From NCBI GenBank assembly GCA_020205615.1, contig CM035163.1, forward strand, positions 50,441,899 through 50,505,898: a stretch of DNA of 64,000 nt. Reading direction: 5' to 3'. This stretch comes from Panax quinquefolius. Its lineage: Eukaryota; Streptophyta; Magnoliopsida; Apiales; Araliaceae. The translations under genes were made by a program, and so were the position numbers. Below are positions 23,601 to 35,459 of this stretch, one piece after another. Numbering within the stretch: the first letter of the stretch is position 1; every line of letters starts with the position of its first letter. The notes beneath the pieces are model-generated. The model saw only the letters and a list, made by a program, of their open reading frames with translations, was not told the origin of the DNA and ran no database searches.

Positions 23601-24407
23601 ATATAACCTCCAGACATCAATTATTATCGAAATAAATGTCGATTTCCACTAACACTAATAATTCCAACACAATGGAACTATCAATTTCATCCTTAATCAA
23701 CACGAACTTATTCATCATTAATATTATAATTCACAATATTTAACAACCAGGTCGTTCCCACGAAAGAGGGGACTTTCCAATAAGGATTTCTCCCTATTGG
23801 TGTGCAATTAAGTGACCAAACCTCTCCTTAACAGAACTTCTAGACATTGTCAATATTGTAAATAATAATATGAATAACTTTGTCGTCTCAATTATTGATT
23901 TAATAATATAACATATTATGCAGATGATACTGTGACAATAATTGAATCAATAATATGAGAAATATGATGCAGCAATTACTGTAGTAATAATTGAGTATAA
24001 CTGAGTGACTTCTCACGTAAGCATCAATAATCAATATCGTGTGCTACTATGCAACCACGCGTATTACTGTACTCTTACTACCAAGTAGTTCAACAGTTTT
24101 TAACGGTAACACTTTCGTCGTTATTTTTATAAAAAGATATTTCTGTCATTTTCTAACTATGATAATACTTCCATTGTGGGGTTCACCAATGATTGTGCCG
24201 TCGCACGAATATTCCCTGCTAAAACGAATATTCCCCGACCAATCAAATATTTCCCGACACAACGAATATTTTATAACAACTTGCTTACTTTGCAAAATTT
24301 TCAAATATCACCCTTAACTTTAAACTTTTATCAATATAACTATTTACCAAATAGAATAATTATAAGAAAATTGAATACTTTCATTTCATAAAATTTGGGA
24401 TCTCACA
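17659..24407 (-). repeat. 5' LTR of element 3 (family A1), split by LTR B
   Basis: Minus-strand LTR from TGTGAGATCCC (24407) to GGGGGCTTCACA (17659). TATA box 23231-23224; GAAA-loop hairpin 23797-23780; ACGT-core word CTTACGTGAG at 24021-24012. Downstream of the promoter the sequence is cut by solo LTR B, then continues with the hairpin array (19560-19080) and the TACTATTCAC array (19010-18640). Confidence 0.9.
19730..23190 (-). mobile_element. Solo LTR, family B (3461 bp)
   Basis: Flanked by identical GAATT repeats (19725-19729, 23191-23195). Minus sense: starts TGTAACGACCGAG (23190), ends GGGGGCGCTACA (19730). The end style is close to family A but the body is unrelated. TATA box at 22278-22271 sets the strand. 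Downstream lie GC-rich hairpins: CTGGCG/CGCCAG (20961-20979) and CTCGCGC-TGCG-GCGCGAG (20993-21010). Otherwise it is AT-rich with repeated ACTTAT and CTTCGTA words. No coding region; probably another Ty3/gypsy family. Confidence 0.9.
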
Positions 24408-26009
24408 ATAGTGTTTGCATAGTAATACTCTTGTGACTTTGAAAATCAGAAAAAATTTCTTGAGAAAAATTCGGCCCGTGAGCACTGTGCGTTCGTGATT
24501 AAATCTAAATAGTGCCCCTTCCATTCTCCTATAAATATGATGCTTAGTTTAGAATTGAAAATCACACCAGAATCAGAAAATTCTTCTTCTATAATATTAA
24601 ACGTATTTCTTTCGTGTTTTAAGAAGCTTTAAGTGTAGAAAACAGTGAAAGTTTTCTTCAAGAATATCCCCGCCCCACTAGTCGGAATACTCTTTTTTTA
24701 AGGTAAGGGATATTATTTTTGTTCAATATTCGTATGAAATATTATTTTCTTCCATACTCTATAGTATGTAAGTAATATTATTTCGTTTTAGATTCCAATT
24801 CTACACTCATTTTTGTTAAAGTATGGCTTATATACTCCTTGAAATTAGTAGAATATCCTTAAAATTTGCGCTTCTTCTAGTATCTTTTCATAAAAATATT
24901 ATCCTGAGCATTCTTGATAATTTTTCATCTTTTCATGCCAGGTTACTATTCACGGGGTACTATTCACTCAAGTACTATTCACCCGGGGTACTATTCATGA
25001 CAAAAATTGATTTCTTTTTGGTCCAAATCATTTTTGACATAATATTAATCTTGAATTTTACCTCACAAAGCAGTATCGTGTTGACAATTTGGACATAATT
25101 AAATTCTGGATAAATTAAATTAAAAATCTTTAAAAATTTATCCTTTGCTTTCTTTTAATTGAATTCTTATATCATTGTCATCATCCTCATGCTTATATTG
25201 TGATGAAAGTCATCTTTGGCCCATAGTGCATAGATAGACTGTTGATTGTTATGATTATAACCAGGGATTATTCAATCTAATCATGACCATAATGTTATAA
25301 ATGATGTGGTAAAAGTCCTCATTGGCCCATAGTGTATTGATGGACAGTTGTTGGCATGATCATAACCATTGATGAAAACACGAATATCCTTGGCTCGTAA
25401 TGCATGGATAATTCGTGGTTGTGATACTAATGAATATTCTTGGCCCGTAGTGCATGGATAATTAAGTGATGTGGATTATTTATTAAGCTGAGTCTCAGCG
25501 ATAAAATTGATGATAAACTTTCTAAATCATATAAGATAGTAGATATCGCGCTCTACTTAACTCTTCTAATTGATTGCTTGTTCCGCTGCAGTTAAATTTG
25601 ATGTTTATTATATTTTATCAGTTTAACACTGTTGAAGGCTAACGATAATTTATTCTGAATTATCTTAGTCATAATATTTCTTACTAGGCTAGTTGAGCTC
25701 ACCCTTTTGCTTTCATTGTTCTCTTCAGGAATTGAGAACGTAGCCGGGACTAGTCGGGGAACAAAGTGATGGTCCGAGATGGTAGCTGTAGTAGTCCTCA
25801 CTATTTTATAAAATAGTGTGATAATAATTGTAATGAGAACTCCATTTGAGTTTGGATATTGTCTAGAAGACAACATTTGTATTAAAACTCTCAGCTATGT
25901 TTTGTCGTATTTTACACGATAGTTGTATAATTAAGTTTGTATTTGAATTCTGTACCATGTATTTGGTGACTCAAGATGGGTGATGTATACCTATTTTTGG
26001 GGTGTCACA

Positions 26010-26346
26010 CCTTCTATTCGCGCACCCCCGCCCCGACTGGGTATTATGCCTTGAGAATGCCCGCTCTAGCGGGGTGCTAATTCTTTTGCCACGTACACCC
26101 CCTCCCTGGAGGGGTATTTTCTTTGTTAAACGCCCGCCCCGACGGGGTCCTACACTGCACACTGCTGATTTCCTTGCTATTCCTGCCAAGTCCCACCACA
26201 TTGCCACCATCACATCATGATTAACACAAACTGAAACCTACAAACAAAACAACCACAAACAAGTAAAACTGTACAAAAATAACCAGATTACGCACTGTTT
26301 AAGTCCAAATAGGTATCTGAATCGTAGGTATGAAACCTACTCATCA
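26010..26346 (-). repeat. Athila 3' LTR, 5'-terminal fragment
   Basis: On the minus strand the LTR begins TGATGAGTAGGTTTC at 26346; it matches 40280-40560. It holds a row of GC-rich hairpins: CCCCG-A-CTGGG (26031-26041, one mismatch), CCCGCT-CT-AGCGGG (26060-26073), CCCCTCC-CT-GGAGGGG (26099-26114), CCCCG-A-CGGGG (26137-26147). Confidence 0.88.
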
Positions 26347-26349
26347 AAT

Positions 26350-26364
26350 TTCCCCAAACTTAAA
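26350..26364 (-). other. Athila polypurine tract
   Basis: On the minus strand AAGTTTGGGGAAATT precedes TGATGAG, the LTR start. This G-rich form is typical of Athila. Confidence 0.8.
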
Positions 26365-26366
26365 CC

Positions 26367-26971
26367 CTGCTAGTCCTCGAGCACAACAATATGCAATGCA
26401 ATGCAGCTAACTACATGCCTACAAATCCAGCTATCAACAGAACAAAGTCTATTCACATGGCCTCAGAGAAATTATAGTAGACATGATAGTATATCATACC
26501 AAGGCAGATCAATAACTTCTCAGTCGATCATCAAATCTTAACCTGTTATAACTGATATAGTGCGTGTGTGCTCAACAATCATGCTAACTGACATAAATTC
26601 AAACAAAACACATAATAAACCTCTTTAAAGGAATCTTACAGTGTAAATTCAAGAAATCCAAAAAAAAAGCAAGATCTGACTAAAATCAAATAGTTACCAA
26701 ATTCAAAGGTCAAAATGGGATACTTATGCTTTATTTATTCACATACGGGGGCTTTTCGCTCTTTTTCCCATTTTTTACTTTTTATTTTTCTCATGGCTGT
26801 GCAATGTCTAGTCCTCTTAAGTTTTTTCAGTGTTACCCCTTAATGAGCTGTCAACCAACGACTCCCAAACCGTCAGGCTTTAGGGCGCTAGGTGTAGAGA
26901 CATCCCCTCAGGCGTACTTACTCAAGTAACAAAGGCCACATAACTAGACTAGCCACGGTGTTTATTCATAC

Positions 26972-27027
<56 letters not shown>

Positions 27028-27717
27028 TATTTTCTTTTTTTTTCAACTTAATATCCCAAAATTTCCCCCAAACTTAGGTTCCTATCTAATCTTAGCCATC
27101 ACTACCTATTCATGAGTTTCTCTCATTCAAACTAGCATTATCCTTAAGAGTTCCATTATGTGTCAATTTAGACTCAATCAGTCAAGATAGTCGTTTTTAA
27201 CGTGCTATCCTGATTATATCAGTTCCAAATAGATAAAGATCTAATTCATGATAAGAAATCACATCAAAGCCTTAACAATCAATACTATGTTTGTCTACAT
27301 AATTCCAATCTCATCATTGGCCCAAATAAACTTTAACCATCTAACAGTTGGAATCATCCAGATATGAACTAAATACAATATAAAAACAGTAAAACTAACT
27401 AATATTTTTGAGATTTTTTTCAATTTTTCCAATTTTTTTTTATATTTTATATATAGATGACTCAACAAGAAACATAAAACTAAACAACTAAATTACTAAA
27501 TTACTAAATTAAACTAAAGATGCAACTACATGAATGGATACATGAATTGGCATAAAAACTAAATGCAAACTAACATATGCAACATCTGACATATATACAG
27601 AACTAAAACTAAAACATTAAACAAATAACTAAAACTAACTCCCCCAAACTTAACATACACAATGTCCTCATCGTAAAAATATTACAATAAAGAATAAGAT
27701 GACTTCCCTGTAGCATG
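26367..27717 (-). other. Athila 3' non-coding region with (TTA)n
   Basis: AT-rich sequence between the env-like stop and the polypurine tract. It holds a (TTA)n microsatellite at 26971-27027 and runs of A/T; no frame with recognisable protein similarity on either strand. Long 3' non-coding tails are usual for Athila. Confidence 0.7.
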
Positions 27718-28235
27718 CTAAGCATGAGGTTGTGGTGGCGGTGTCATCTCCTCCACATCAGAATCAAAAGGTGGATATTGTGGCAGTGGCTCTGGTACTA
27801 GAAACTGAAACTAGTCCGCAGCAGCCGGATTCATTCTTTGAAATGCCTCAATCAATGAAGCATGGAAATTATTCATTGTAGTAAACTTGGGATCCTGTCT
27901 TGCTGCCAGTCTTTTCAACTTTCTATCTTCTTCTCTATCCCTCATATCAATATGCCTCTGCAAGTTGCAAAACTGGGTACTAAACATATTCTTGGCATAC
28001 CTACTACCCTTCGCAGCGTTCTCCTCACCAGATATCTCATCAGCTCTGAATTCGTCATCCTTAGAGGAATCCTCTGCATCCTCCTCCTCAGGAGCATCAG
28101 GAAATATAAAACCTAAACCTCGAGGATGTAACTCCCCTCAAGCCCAAACTGAGTATCGAGAAATCAATTGTGAGTTTAGTAGCTGGAGAGGCTGCTGCAC
28201 GGGCTCATCGCCTGACCATCTAACCCCGGACTATC
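27718..28235 (-). pseudogene. Athila env-like ORF, C-terminal part
   Basis: A minus-strand frame holds an acidic stretch (PDAPEEEDAEDSSKDDEF), a charged segment likely to form a helix (RDREEDRKLKRLAARQ) and a proline-rich end (FDSDVEEMTPPPQPHA) before a stop near 27718. One in-frame TAG interrupts it near 27812. It is the downstream part of the ORF starting at 30839, separated by the copia solo LTR. Athila env-like proteins have no proven function; no transmembrane segment is obvious here. Confidence 0.7.
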
Positions 28236-30120
28236 TGAAAGTAGTATGCACACAAGCCAATCATGTTTGATGATAAAGCATATACTTTGTAACAATCTTA
28301 TTCATTTATTAATAAAAAGTATTAATTTATTAAAGGCTTTTAATTATCTACATGATGCTGTTTTATAATATGTGATAAACCCATAGTTTTAAGCAATGCT
28401 TTTAGAATAATGATGATGATCATTCTAATGAGATCTAAATTCTTAGAAAGCTTAAAACTAAAATAGTTCGCAATCATTGGATTACTAAATTGGGGATTAG
28501 TGAATCCGGATAGATTGGTACATACGTTGCTTGCTCATTGGATGAGGATTATTGATCTCATGATCATTTGTGTGGAGACACTAAAGCAAGTATGTAGGTG
28601 CTTATTAGAGAATAAGTTCACTGAACGTGGCTCACTAAGGAATACCTAATGGAGTTTTACTTGCCTGTCAATAGGAATTCCTGTAGTGATAGTAGTACAA
28701 GTGATCCTTGGACTTGAGATCATCATAGTATCTTGTGTATGATGAGTTATACTTTGACTTATTCCTTAAGACCCTTAGGGTATATCAAAGGGTATGCTTG
28801 GGTATAATAAGTTATACATGGAGATAATGTATGATCAATAAAGAATCTACCACTTCTAATAAAAGAAGAGAAATGTCCTATATGATTCGATAAATGACAA
28901 CCTCAGAGTCCTTGGTTAAGGCGAATGAAATTAGAAAGGAGTTTCTAATTTGCATTATTTGGAGTTGTGCATTTAAGGATCGAAATACATATAATTAAAT
29001 AAAATAAGACTTTGACAAGTAATTCCATGTCTTATTTTTAATTGGGACATTGTATGGTGGAAGGATTGAATTGTCACAGTAACTATTTACTCAAAGGTTC
29101 TTTTATGATTAATGTTGAAATCTATATTATCTGGAAAGTCGTTGATCGCTAGGGAGGCTTATCCTATTGTAGAATAAATATTATTTATTTAAATAAATTA
29201 ATTGTTTAATTTATTTATTTAAATAAGATTAGAATTGTTCTAATTGATTTATTCACAATCGGTTTAATATGGAGAACCTAAAGGGTCACACCATAAAAGG
29301 AAGAATAATTATTTAAGAAGTTAATGGCATAATCGTAATAATATGTTATGTATATTTAATTTAATCTATGGTGATAGAATAAATTAAATAGCTTAATATT
29401 TATTATTTAATATTTTAGAAATATTAAATATAAATTAATAAGAGGAGTCTTATTAATATTATTACAATTATTATTATTTTAATTTCTAAAAGAGTTTAGG
29501 AATTAATTTAATATAAGTACTCTCATTTATTCCTAATAGGATTAGGAGGGAAAATTAATTAAAGGAGTTTAATTAATTATCCCTAATAAGATTAGGGAGC
29601 TTAATTAATTAAAAGAATTTAATTAATTAAATAAATCCCAATTCCTTAATTGTTAAGGTGGGTTGCCCACATCTATAAATAAGAGGAGTCTTATTATGGG
29701 TGGGGGTGGTTGACTTTAACAACTACGTAATAATTCCAATTTGTTGGAGAGTACACCCTTTTTCTATAGAGATAGGAAAAACTAGGGTTTGAGCCAATAC
29801 CCCTTCTTCTTGAATTCCTATTCTTCCTTGGTGGATCACCTCTAGAGGCCAAACACATGGGTGGCTAACGTTGATCAAAGGAAGGAACCAAACTCGGTGG
29901 ATTCAAGTTGAACGCGAAAAGGATTGGAGGTGAACTTGTACCTGAGGAAGCTCGATCTTCAAGGGTATGATTTTATTCTTTATCTTTTCGTTTAATTAAT
30001 AATTGTGCATAAAGGGTGATCCGGGTATATGGTTTGTAAAAAATTTTAAACTCTGATTTTTACACGCTTCCGCTTTATTTTTGCAATTTGATTGCGTTCT
30101 TGAATATTACAAACCTAACA
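28236..30120 (+). mobile_element. Ty1/copia-type solo LTR (1885 bp)
   Basis: Flanked by identical CTATC repeats (28231-28235, 30121-30125). Starts TGAAAGTAGTATGC and ends ACAAACCTAACA. The 3' end (CGCTTCCGCTTTATTTTTGC) is typical of large plant copia LTRs of the SIRE/Maximus kind. A TATA-like TCTATAAATAAG lies at 29670-29681. The body is AT-rich with many AATTAATT words. No gag or pol. The insertion breaks the Athila env-like ORF. Confidence 0.85.
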
Positions 30121-30839
30121 CTATCTTCACAACCCATAAATAAGAGATGGGTATGCCAATCTTGCTGAGAAGGGCCCACGCAAGCATCGTCGGATTAAAA
30201 AGATGATGATTGCCCCAATATCTATATCAAAATCCTTCACTATAGCATATAAGAGTAACACCTTTTCCTTGATAACCTCACTGGTATGTGTCAAAGGAAA
30301 TAACTTTGTGCACAAGAACGCATACCAGATCTTTCCATATAAGCTCAGATCTTTACTCATGAAAAGGGTTCTACCCTTCTTCCCATTCGCCCATATAGTT
30401 CCAAGTTTTGATATTTCTGTGAGGATCTGATCGTAGTTGGGATTACTATCATGCAGCTGGGCATATTGACAAACATTAGGGGCTCGCACGTTATAAAATG
30501 CATTTATTGCCTCTAGACTAAAAGGCACTTGCTTGCCCGCACAAACGCCATAAATGGCACCCTATCCTTTTCCTTGGCATAAAATTCTTGCACCACATTC
30601 ACAATAGCAGGGTTCGGTTCATCAGTGAATAGTTCCTAACCCTGTTCATGAATTTGTCTCTACATTTGTCCATTAAACGCATCAGGTCTCAAACCCCTTT
30701 CTGCTGTTAGTGCTTTAGGTGTGAAATAGTCGTACTTGTCAGTTGCAGAGGCACTGACAAACTTTCTTTTATCATAGTTGCATGTTGGTGGGGATGATCC
30801 TTTGCCACATTGGCGCTTAACAGGAGTTTTAGGAGCCAT
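30121..30839 (-). pseudogene. Athila env-like ORF, N-terminal part (putative plant transposon protein domain)
   Basis: The start is the ATG at 30839 (MAPKTPVKRQCGKG). The frame reads through FVSASATDKYDYFTPKAL and VNVVQEFYAKEKDRVPF with two in-frame stops. It then shifts into the open frame 30528-30127 (VPFSLEAINAFYNVRAPN, IWYAFLCTKLFPLTHTSEV, RLAYPSLIYGL). The RGK-x-VPFS..AINAFY and YPSLI blocks are characteristic of the plant transposon protein domain of Athila (Pfam PF20167). The copia solo LTR then cuts the gene. Shared motifs and position after integrase support the call. Confidence 0.78.
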
Positions 30840-31739
30840 TTTATCCCAATGCTATTAACAATTCCCTCAAACTTTTTCTTGGGAAAATTCACAAATAGTT
30901 GGTGTGCACACCCACTCACAGTAACCAAAATTAAACTATAGAATCCAAGTATGGTGAAAAACTGAGACAAGTTGCTTAGCCCCACTGATTTTCCTTTTTT
31001 GATGATGATTTTTCAGTGTTTGATTGACCAATTTTGGATTTTCCTTCTCCTCCCTTGTTGCAAACTTGAACAGTGAGCAAACCTAGTTTTTGGTGTATAT
31101 AATTTGGTGAAAGTGATGTGTAATGGGTTTATGATGGATGAATTAGGGTTTAGATATATATAGAATAGTTGTAATTGGTGAAATTGATGTGAGATTAAGG
31201 GTTATGGGAGTAGTTTGTGTGTATTAGGAGTAATGGGGTTCTGTTATGAGAGTTGAAAGTGGTAAAGCAACATTCTGTAGAAGTATTTTAAAAAATAATT
31301 TCCCATACTTCACCGGGTGGGGGGTAATTGGTTTAAAAAACCCATTTGAGGTAGGTAGATATAAAAACTCCCATTTGGGGTGGGTGTGTTAAGCGGTGAA
31401 AGAGTTCGCGCTGTATGTAGGGTCTGGTCTTATCTTGAGGACTTACGATTTTCAGCAATTTTTTCTTGTATGCTTGCGAAACTTCATCCTTAGATCTTGA
31501 AATACAATAAACCAACATTTTAAGTTAAACATATGACATTTGAGCATGATTGTTGAAAATTATTACAATTACTAATTAATTAACTATGAATTATACATAA
31601 ATGAACTAAGTAATACTAAATTATTAATGAAACTATGAATTGAGCAAAATGAAATTAAAATACTGTATTTGAAAAGAAAATTGGGTTGCCTCCCAATGAG
31701 CACTTTTTTTTTAGTCTTTTAGCCTGACTACTCCCTATT
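30840..31739 (-). other. Athila pol-env spacer
   Basis: No supported coding region. It contains a diverged pair of about 27-bp repeats (AACCCATTTGAGGTAGGTAG, ACTCCCATTTGGGGTGGGTG, 31338-31388) and AT-rich sequence. It probably holds the signals for env expression, but no splice site or promoter can be proved by reading. Confidence 0.6.
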
Positions 31740-33089
31740 TTATGGCGCATCTGCAAGAGTGATTGTCGTGGCTTGATTGTCGATGTCACCACCCCAATAA
31801 TGCTTTAGACGATGCCCATTGACTTTTAAAGTTTCAAGTGGATTCCTGCTATAAAGTTCAATGGCGCCATGTGGGTAGACTGTCTTGATGGTAAAGTGTC
31901 CCGACCATCGTGAATTGAGTTTACCGAGAAATAACCTCAGTCGAGAGTTGTACAATAACACAGATTGGCTCGGTTCAAACTTCCTCTGCAAAATCTTCTG
32001 ATCGTGCCACTTCTTGACATTTTCTTTGTACAACTTAGAGTTTTCGTATGCTCGTAGTCGAAACTCGTCCAGCTCATTGAGTTGCAACAATCTTTTCTCG
32101 CCTGCAGCTGTTTGATCAAAATTCAGTTTTTGAATGGCCCAATATGCTTTGTGTTGAAGTTCCACTAGTAGGTGACACGCTTTCTCGTAAACCAGTTGAT
32201 AAGGAGACATCCCAATTGGTGTCTTGTATGCTGTTCGATAGGCCCATAAAGCGTCGCCTGACTTTAGAGACCAGTCTTTTCTATTCGGATTTACCACTTT
32301 ATCTAAAATTCGTTTCACCTCTCAATTTGGAACTTCAGCTTGGCCATTTGTTTGGGGATGATAAGCCGTTGTAACCCTGTGATTAACTCCATACTTTGCC
32401 AAGAGAATTGTAAAGAACTTATTGCAGAAGTGACTTCCCTTGTCACTTATAATTGCTCTCGGCTTGCCAAATCGTGTAAAGATATTTTTCTGTAAGAACT
32501 TAAAAACCACTTTGACATCATTTGTAGGGAGTGCCACAACTTTAACCCATTTCGATATGTAGTCTATAGCTAACAGGATGTATAAATTGTTGTATGAAGG
32601 CAGAAAAGGTCCCATGAAGTCCATCCCCCATACATCAAAAATCTTGACTTCCAAGATTGTGTTAAACGGCATCTCATTCCTTTTTGAAATGTTACCCACC
32701 TTTTAACATCTATCACAATATTTTTACAAACTGGTGGGCATCCTTGAATATAGTAGGCCAATAGAATTCTGCCTGAAGTACCTTTGACGCTGTTCGCTCA
32801 CTTCCATAGTGTCCCCCATATGCAGATGCATGGCATGCGTGCAAGATGCTAGTCACTTCACTGAGGGCACACATCTATGAATCATCTTGTCTGCATATTG
32901 TCTGAAGCAAAAAGGCCCATCCCACATATACCACTTGACATCATATAAGAATTTCTTTTTCTGTTGGCGTGTCAAATCAGGGGGAAGGATCTTGCTCACC
33001 AAGTAGTTAGCAAAATCCACATACTATGGAAATTCATAATTTACTGTAAATAACTGTTCATCCAGAAATGACTCATTGATCAAACACTT
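31740..33089 (-). pseudogene. Athila integrase
   Basis: The zinc-binding end reads CDRC, stop, [12 protein letters not shown] near 32716-32669, where a CAA-to-TAA change would explain the stop. The DDE core has [21 protein letters not shown] and NGQAEV, so all three acidic residues are present. One TGA (32324-32322) follows directly after VPN, where relatives have Arg. The C-terminal domain ([20 protein letters not shown], then [24 protein letters not shown]) is open to the stop at 31740. This is a well preserved copy, broken by single-base stops rather than deletions. Confidence 0.87.
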
Positions 33090-34240
33090 ATCTTCATTGT
33101 CCTTGTCCGAATTTTCCAATCTCGAAAGATGATCAGCTACTTGGTTTTATGTCCCCTTCCTATCCTTGATTTCCAAATCAAACTCTTGAAGGAGTAGAAT
33201 CCATCTAATGAGCCTAGGCTTTGCATCTTTCTTTGAAATTAGATAACAAATCGCCGAGTGATCCATGTATACCACCACCTTTTTTCCTATCAAATATGCT
33301 CAAAATTTATCAAAGGCGTACACGACTGCAAGTAACTCCTTCTCGGTGGTTATATAGTTCAATTGAGCATCCATGAGTGTTTTACTTGCATAATATATGG
33401 TATGAAATATCTTCTCTCGGCGTTGTCCCAAAATAGCCCCTACCGCGTAATCGCTAGCATCACACATTAACTCAAACGACATTGTCCAATTCGATGCTAC
33501 GATCACGGGAGCTGTTATCAATTTTTTCTTCAACTGTACAAATGTTGTCATACACTCTTCATCAAACCTGAAAATTGCATCTTTCTCTAATAGACTGCAT
33601 AGTGGTTTTGCAATCTTAGAGAAATCCTTGATAAATCTGCGGTAGAATCCGGCATGCCCAAGAAAACTTCGAATTCCTTTAACTGAGGTCGGGGGTGGAA
33701 GATTCTCAATAGTTTCCAGCTTTTCTCAATCAACTTCCAACCCTTTTATAGAGACTTTATGCCCAAGAATAATTCCCTCTTCGACCATAAAATGGCACTT
33801 TTCCCAATTCAGCACAAGGTTGGTTTCCACGTAGCGTTTCAAAACCATGACCAGATTTTCAAGACAACTATCAAAAGTATTCCCATAAACTGAAAAGTCA
33901 TCCATGAAAACTTTAACATTACGCTCCACCATGTCTGAAAATATGACCATCATACATCTCTGGAAGGACGCCGGTGCATACACAACCCGAATGACATTCT
34001 CCTGAACGCAAAGGTGCCATTTGGGCACGTGCAAGTAGTTTTCTTTTGATCATCAGGAGCAATGACGATCTGATTATACCCTGAATATCCATCCAATAGA
34101 CAATAATACTCATGTCCGGCTAGACGGTCCAACATCTGATCAATGAACGGTAGAGGAAAGTGGTCCTTCCGGGTTGCCTTGTTAAGCTTCCTGTAATCCA
34201 TGCATACCCTCTATCCGGTCACTGTATTTGTCGGTATCAA
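33090..34240 (-). pseudogene. Athila reverse transcriptase-RNase H
   Basis: The RT fingers/palm start (MDYRKLNKATRKDHFPLPF, LLDGYSGYNQI) is in the same frame as the protease ORF. One frameshift near 34034-33950 moves to the frame holding APASFQRCM, the catalytic block VKVFMDDFSVYG and LGHKVS. RNase H follows in that frame (LMCDASDYAVGAILGQR, YYASKTL, ELLAVVYAFDKF, then MDHSAICYL), with stops near 33300 and 33145. The active-site FMDD is intact. A single frameshift and a few stops separate it from an open pol. Confidence 0.86.
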
Positions 34241-35431
34241 TTCATTGTCATCGTTAGTCATAACCGTCATTCCACCTTTCTTCGGAACACACTAAACTGG
34301 GCTTACCCATGAGATGTCTGAAATAGGGTATATTATCCCAACATCTAACTATTTCAAAATTTCTTTCTTCATAACCTCTTTCATGATTTGATTGAGCTTT
34401 CTTTGCTGTTCCACTATCGGCTTTGGAACCTCTTCCAGGAGTATCTTGTGCATACATAATGAAGGGATTATTCCTTTGATGTCGACAATTGTCCATCCTA
34501 TTGCAGACTTGTACTCTAGAAGTATCCTCAGCAACTTACTTTCCTGCAAATCATTAAGTACAGATGCAATAATAACATGTAAAGTATTAGAATTGCCTAA
34601 AAATGCATACCTGAGGTGGTTAGGAAGAGGTTTTAGCTCAAGAGTAGGTGGTTCCTCAAGTGAGGGTTTCATTCGTGCCGATGTTTTCTCTTCAGTATGT
34701 AGTGGCTCGAATGGCACCTTGAATCTGTTCACTCTTAGAAAAGCATCCAACATATGTAAATAATCTATAAATTTTGGATCATCTAAGTCGGCATTCCCTA
34801 TCAAAGTGTTTTCCAACAGATCCCTTTCCAAAAGTCTAACCAAGTCTTCATTTACCATCTTTTCGATCACATCCATTCTGAAACACTCTTCATCATCTGT
34901 AGGGAACCTCATAGCTTTGAACACATTGAATTTAACTTCTTGGTCTTGTACTCTCATCGCCAATTCCCCTTTCTGAACATCAATGAGAGTCCTCCCAGTA
35001 GCCAAGAATGGCCTCCCTAAGATAATTGGGATGTTCTTGTCCTCTTCATAATCCAGGATGAAGAAATCTGCTGGGAAGATAAACTTATCCACCTTAACTA
35101 ATATATCCTCAACAATACCTCTCGGATAAGTCACTGATCTATCTGTCAACTGTAGTGATATGTTTGCAGGTTTCGGTGCCGAAAAACCCAACTGAGTATA
35201 TATGAATAATGGCATGAGGTTCACACTTACACCCAAATCACATAAACATTTGTTGAAGCCCATGTTCCCAATTGTGCAAGGAATGGTGAAACTCCCCGGA
35301 TCCTTCAACTTCGGAGGCAACTTTCTTTGCAATATCACACTACATTCCTCCGTCAATGCAACGGTCTCATAGTCTTCTAACTTCTTCTTCCTTGATAAAA
35401 TACCCTTCATAAACTTTGCATAGCTCGACAT
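34241..35431 (-). pseudogene. Athila protease and pol N-terminal region (360-codon open frame)
   Basis: Longest open frame in the window (35431-34349). The aspartic protease active site is CDLGVSVNLMP; Athila proteases use DLG. The IILGRPFLATG block near 35030 is the second conserved protease motif. The frame continues through a charged linker and the RT entry segment (HKILLEEVPKPIVEQQRKLN), and in the same frame to RT at 34201-33950 after stops. Relative to gag (ending 35460) it is in another frame, so either a frameshift mutation or programmed shift separates them. Confidence 0.85.
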
Positions 35432-35459
35432 TTGTTCTAGGGCTTCCGCGAATGGAATG

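Larger units (their letters stand above)
13937..24407 (-). mobile_element. Element 3: family A, LTR pair with 0.5-kb interior
   Basis: Minus-strand element with identical flanking 5-bp repeats ATAGT (13932-13936, 24408-24412). It has a 3' LTR at 13937-17153 (3217 bp), interior at 17154-17658, and a 5' LTR at 17659-24407 that is split by family B solo LTR 19730-23190 (about 3.28 kb without it). No gag, PR, RT or IN is present. The LTRs are clearly related but with scattered substitutions, so the insertion is not very recent. Confidence 0.93.
12914..26009 (+). mobile_element. Solo LTR S1 (family A2), split by element 3
   Basis: Starts TGTAAGACTCC and ends GGGGTGTCACA. The flanking 5-bp repeats CCTTC (12909-12913, 26010-26014) are identical, proving one insertion into the Athila LTR. 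Without element 3 (13937-24407) and its duplication it is about 2.62 kb. TATA box at 24530-24537; GAAA-loop hairpin at 13508-13525; ACGT-core word at 13283. Its promoter-downstream sequence (ATGCTTAGTTTAGAATTG) differs from A1 copies. No internal region remains, so it arose by LTR-LTR recombination. Confidence 0.92.

Noticed and set aside
26002..26220. Possible small Pro-rich gene on either strand
   Set aside because: The region is the Athila LTR with GC hairpins, duplicated at 40280-40434.
27887..28270. 127-codon plus-strand Ser-rich frame
   Set aside because: Antisense shadow of the acidic Athila env-like region; its end also runs into the copia LTR.
34392..34763. 123-codon plus-strand frame
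   Set aside because: Antisense to the Athila protease-RT linker.
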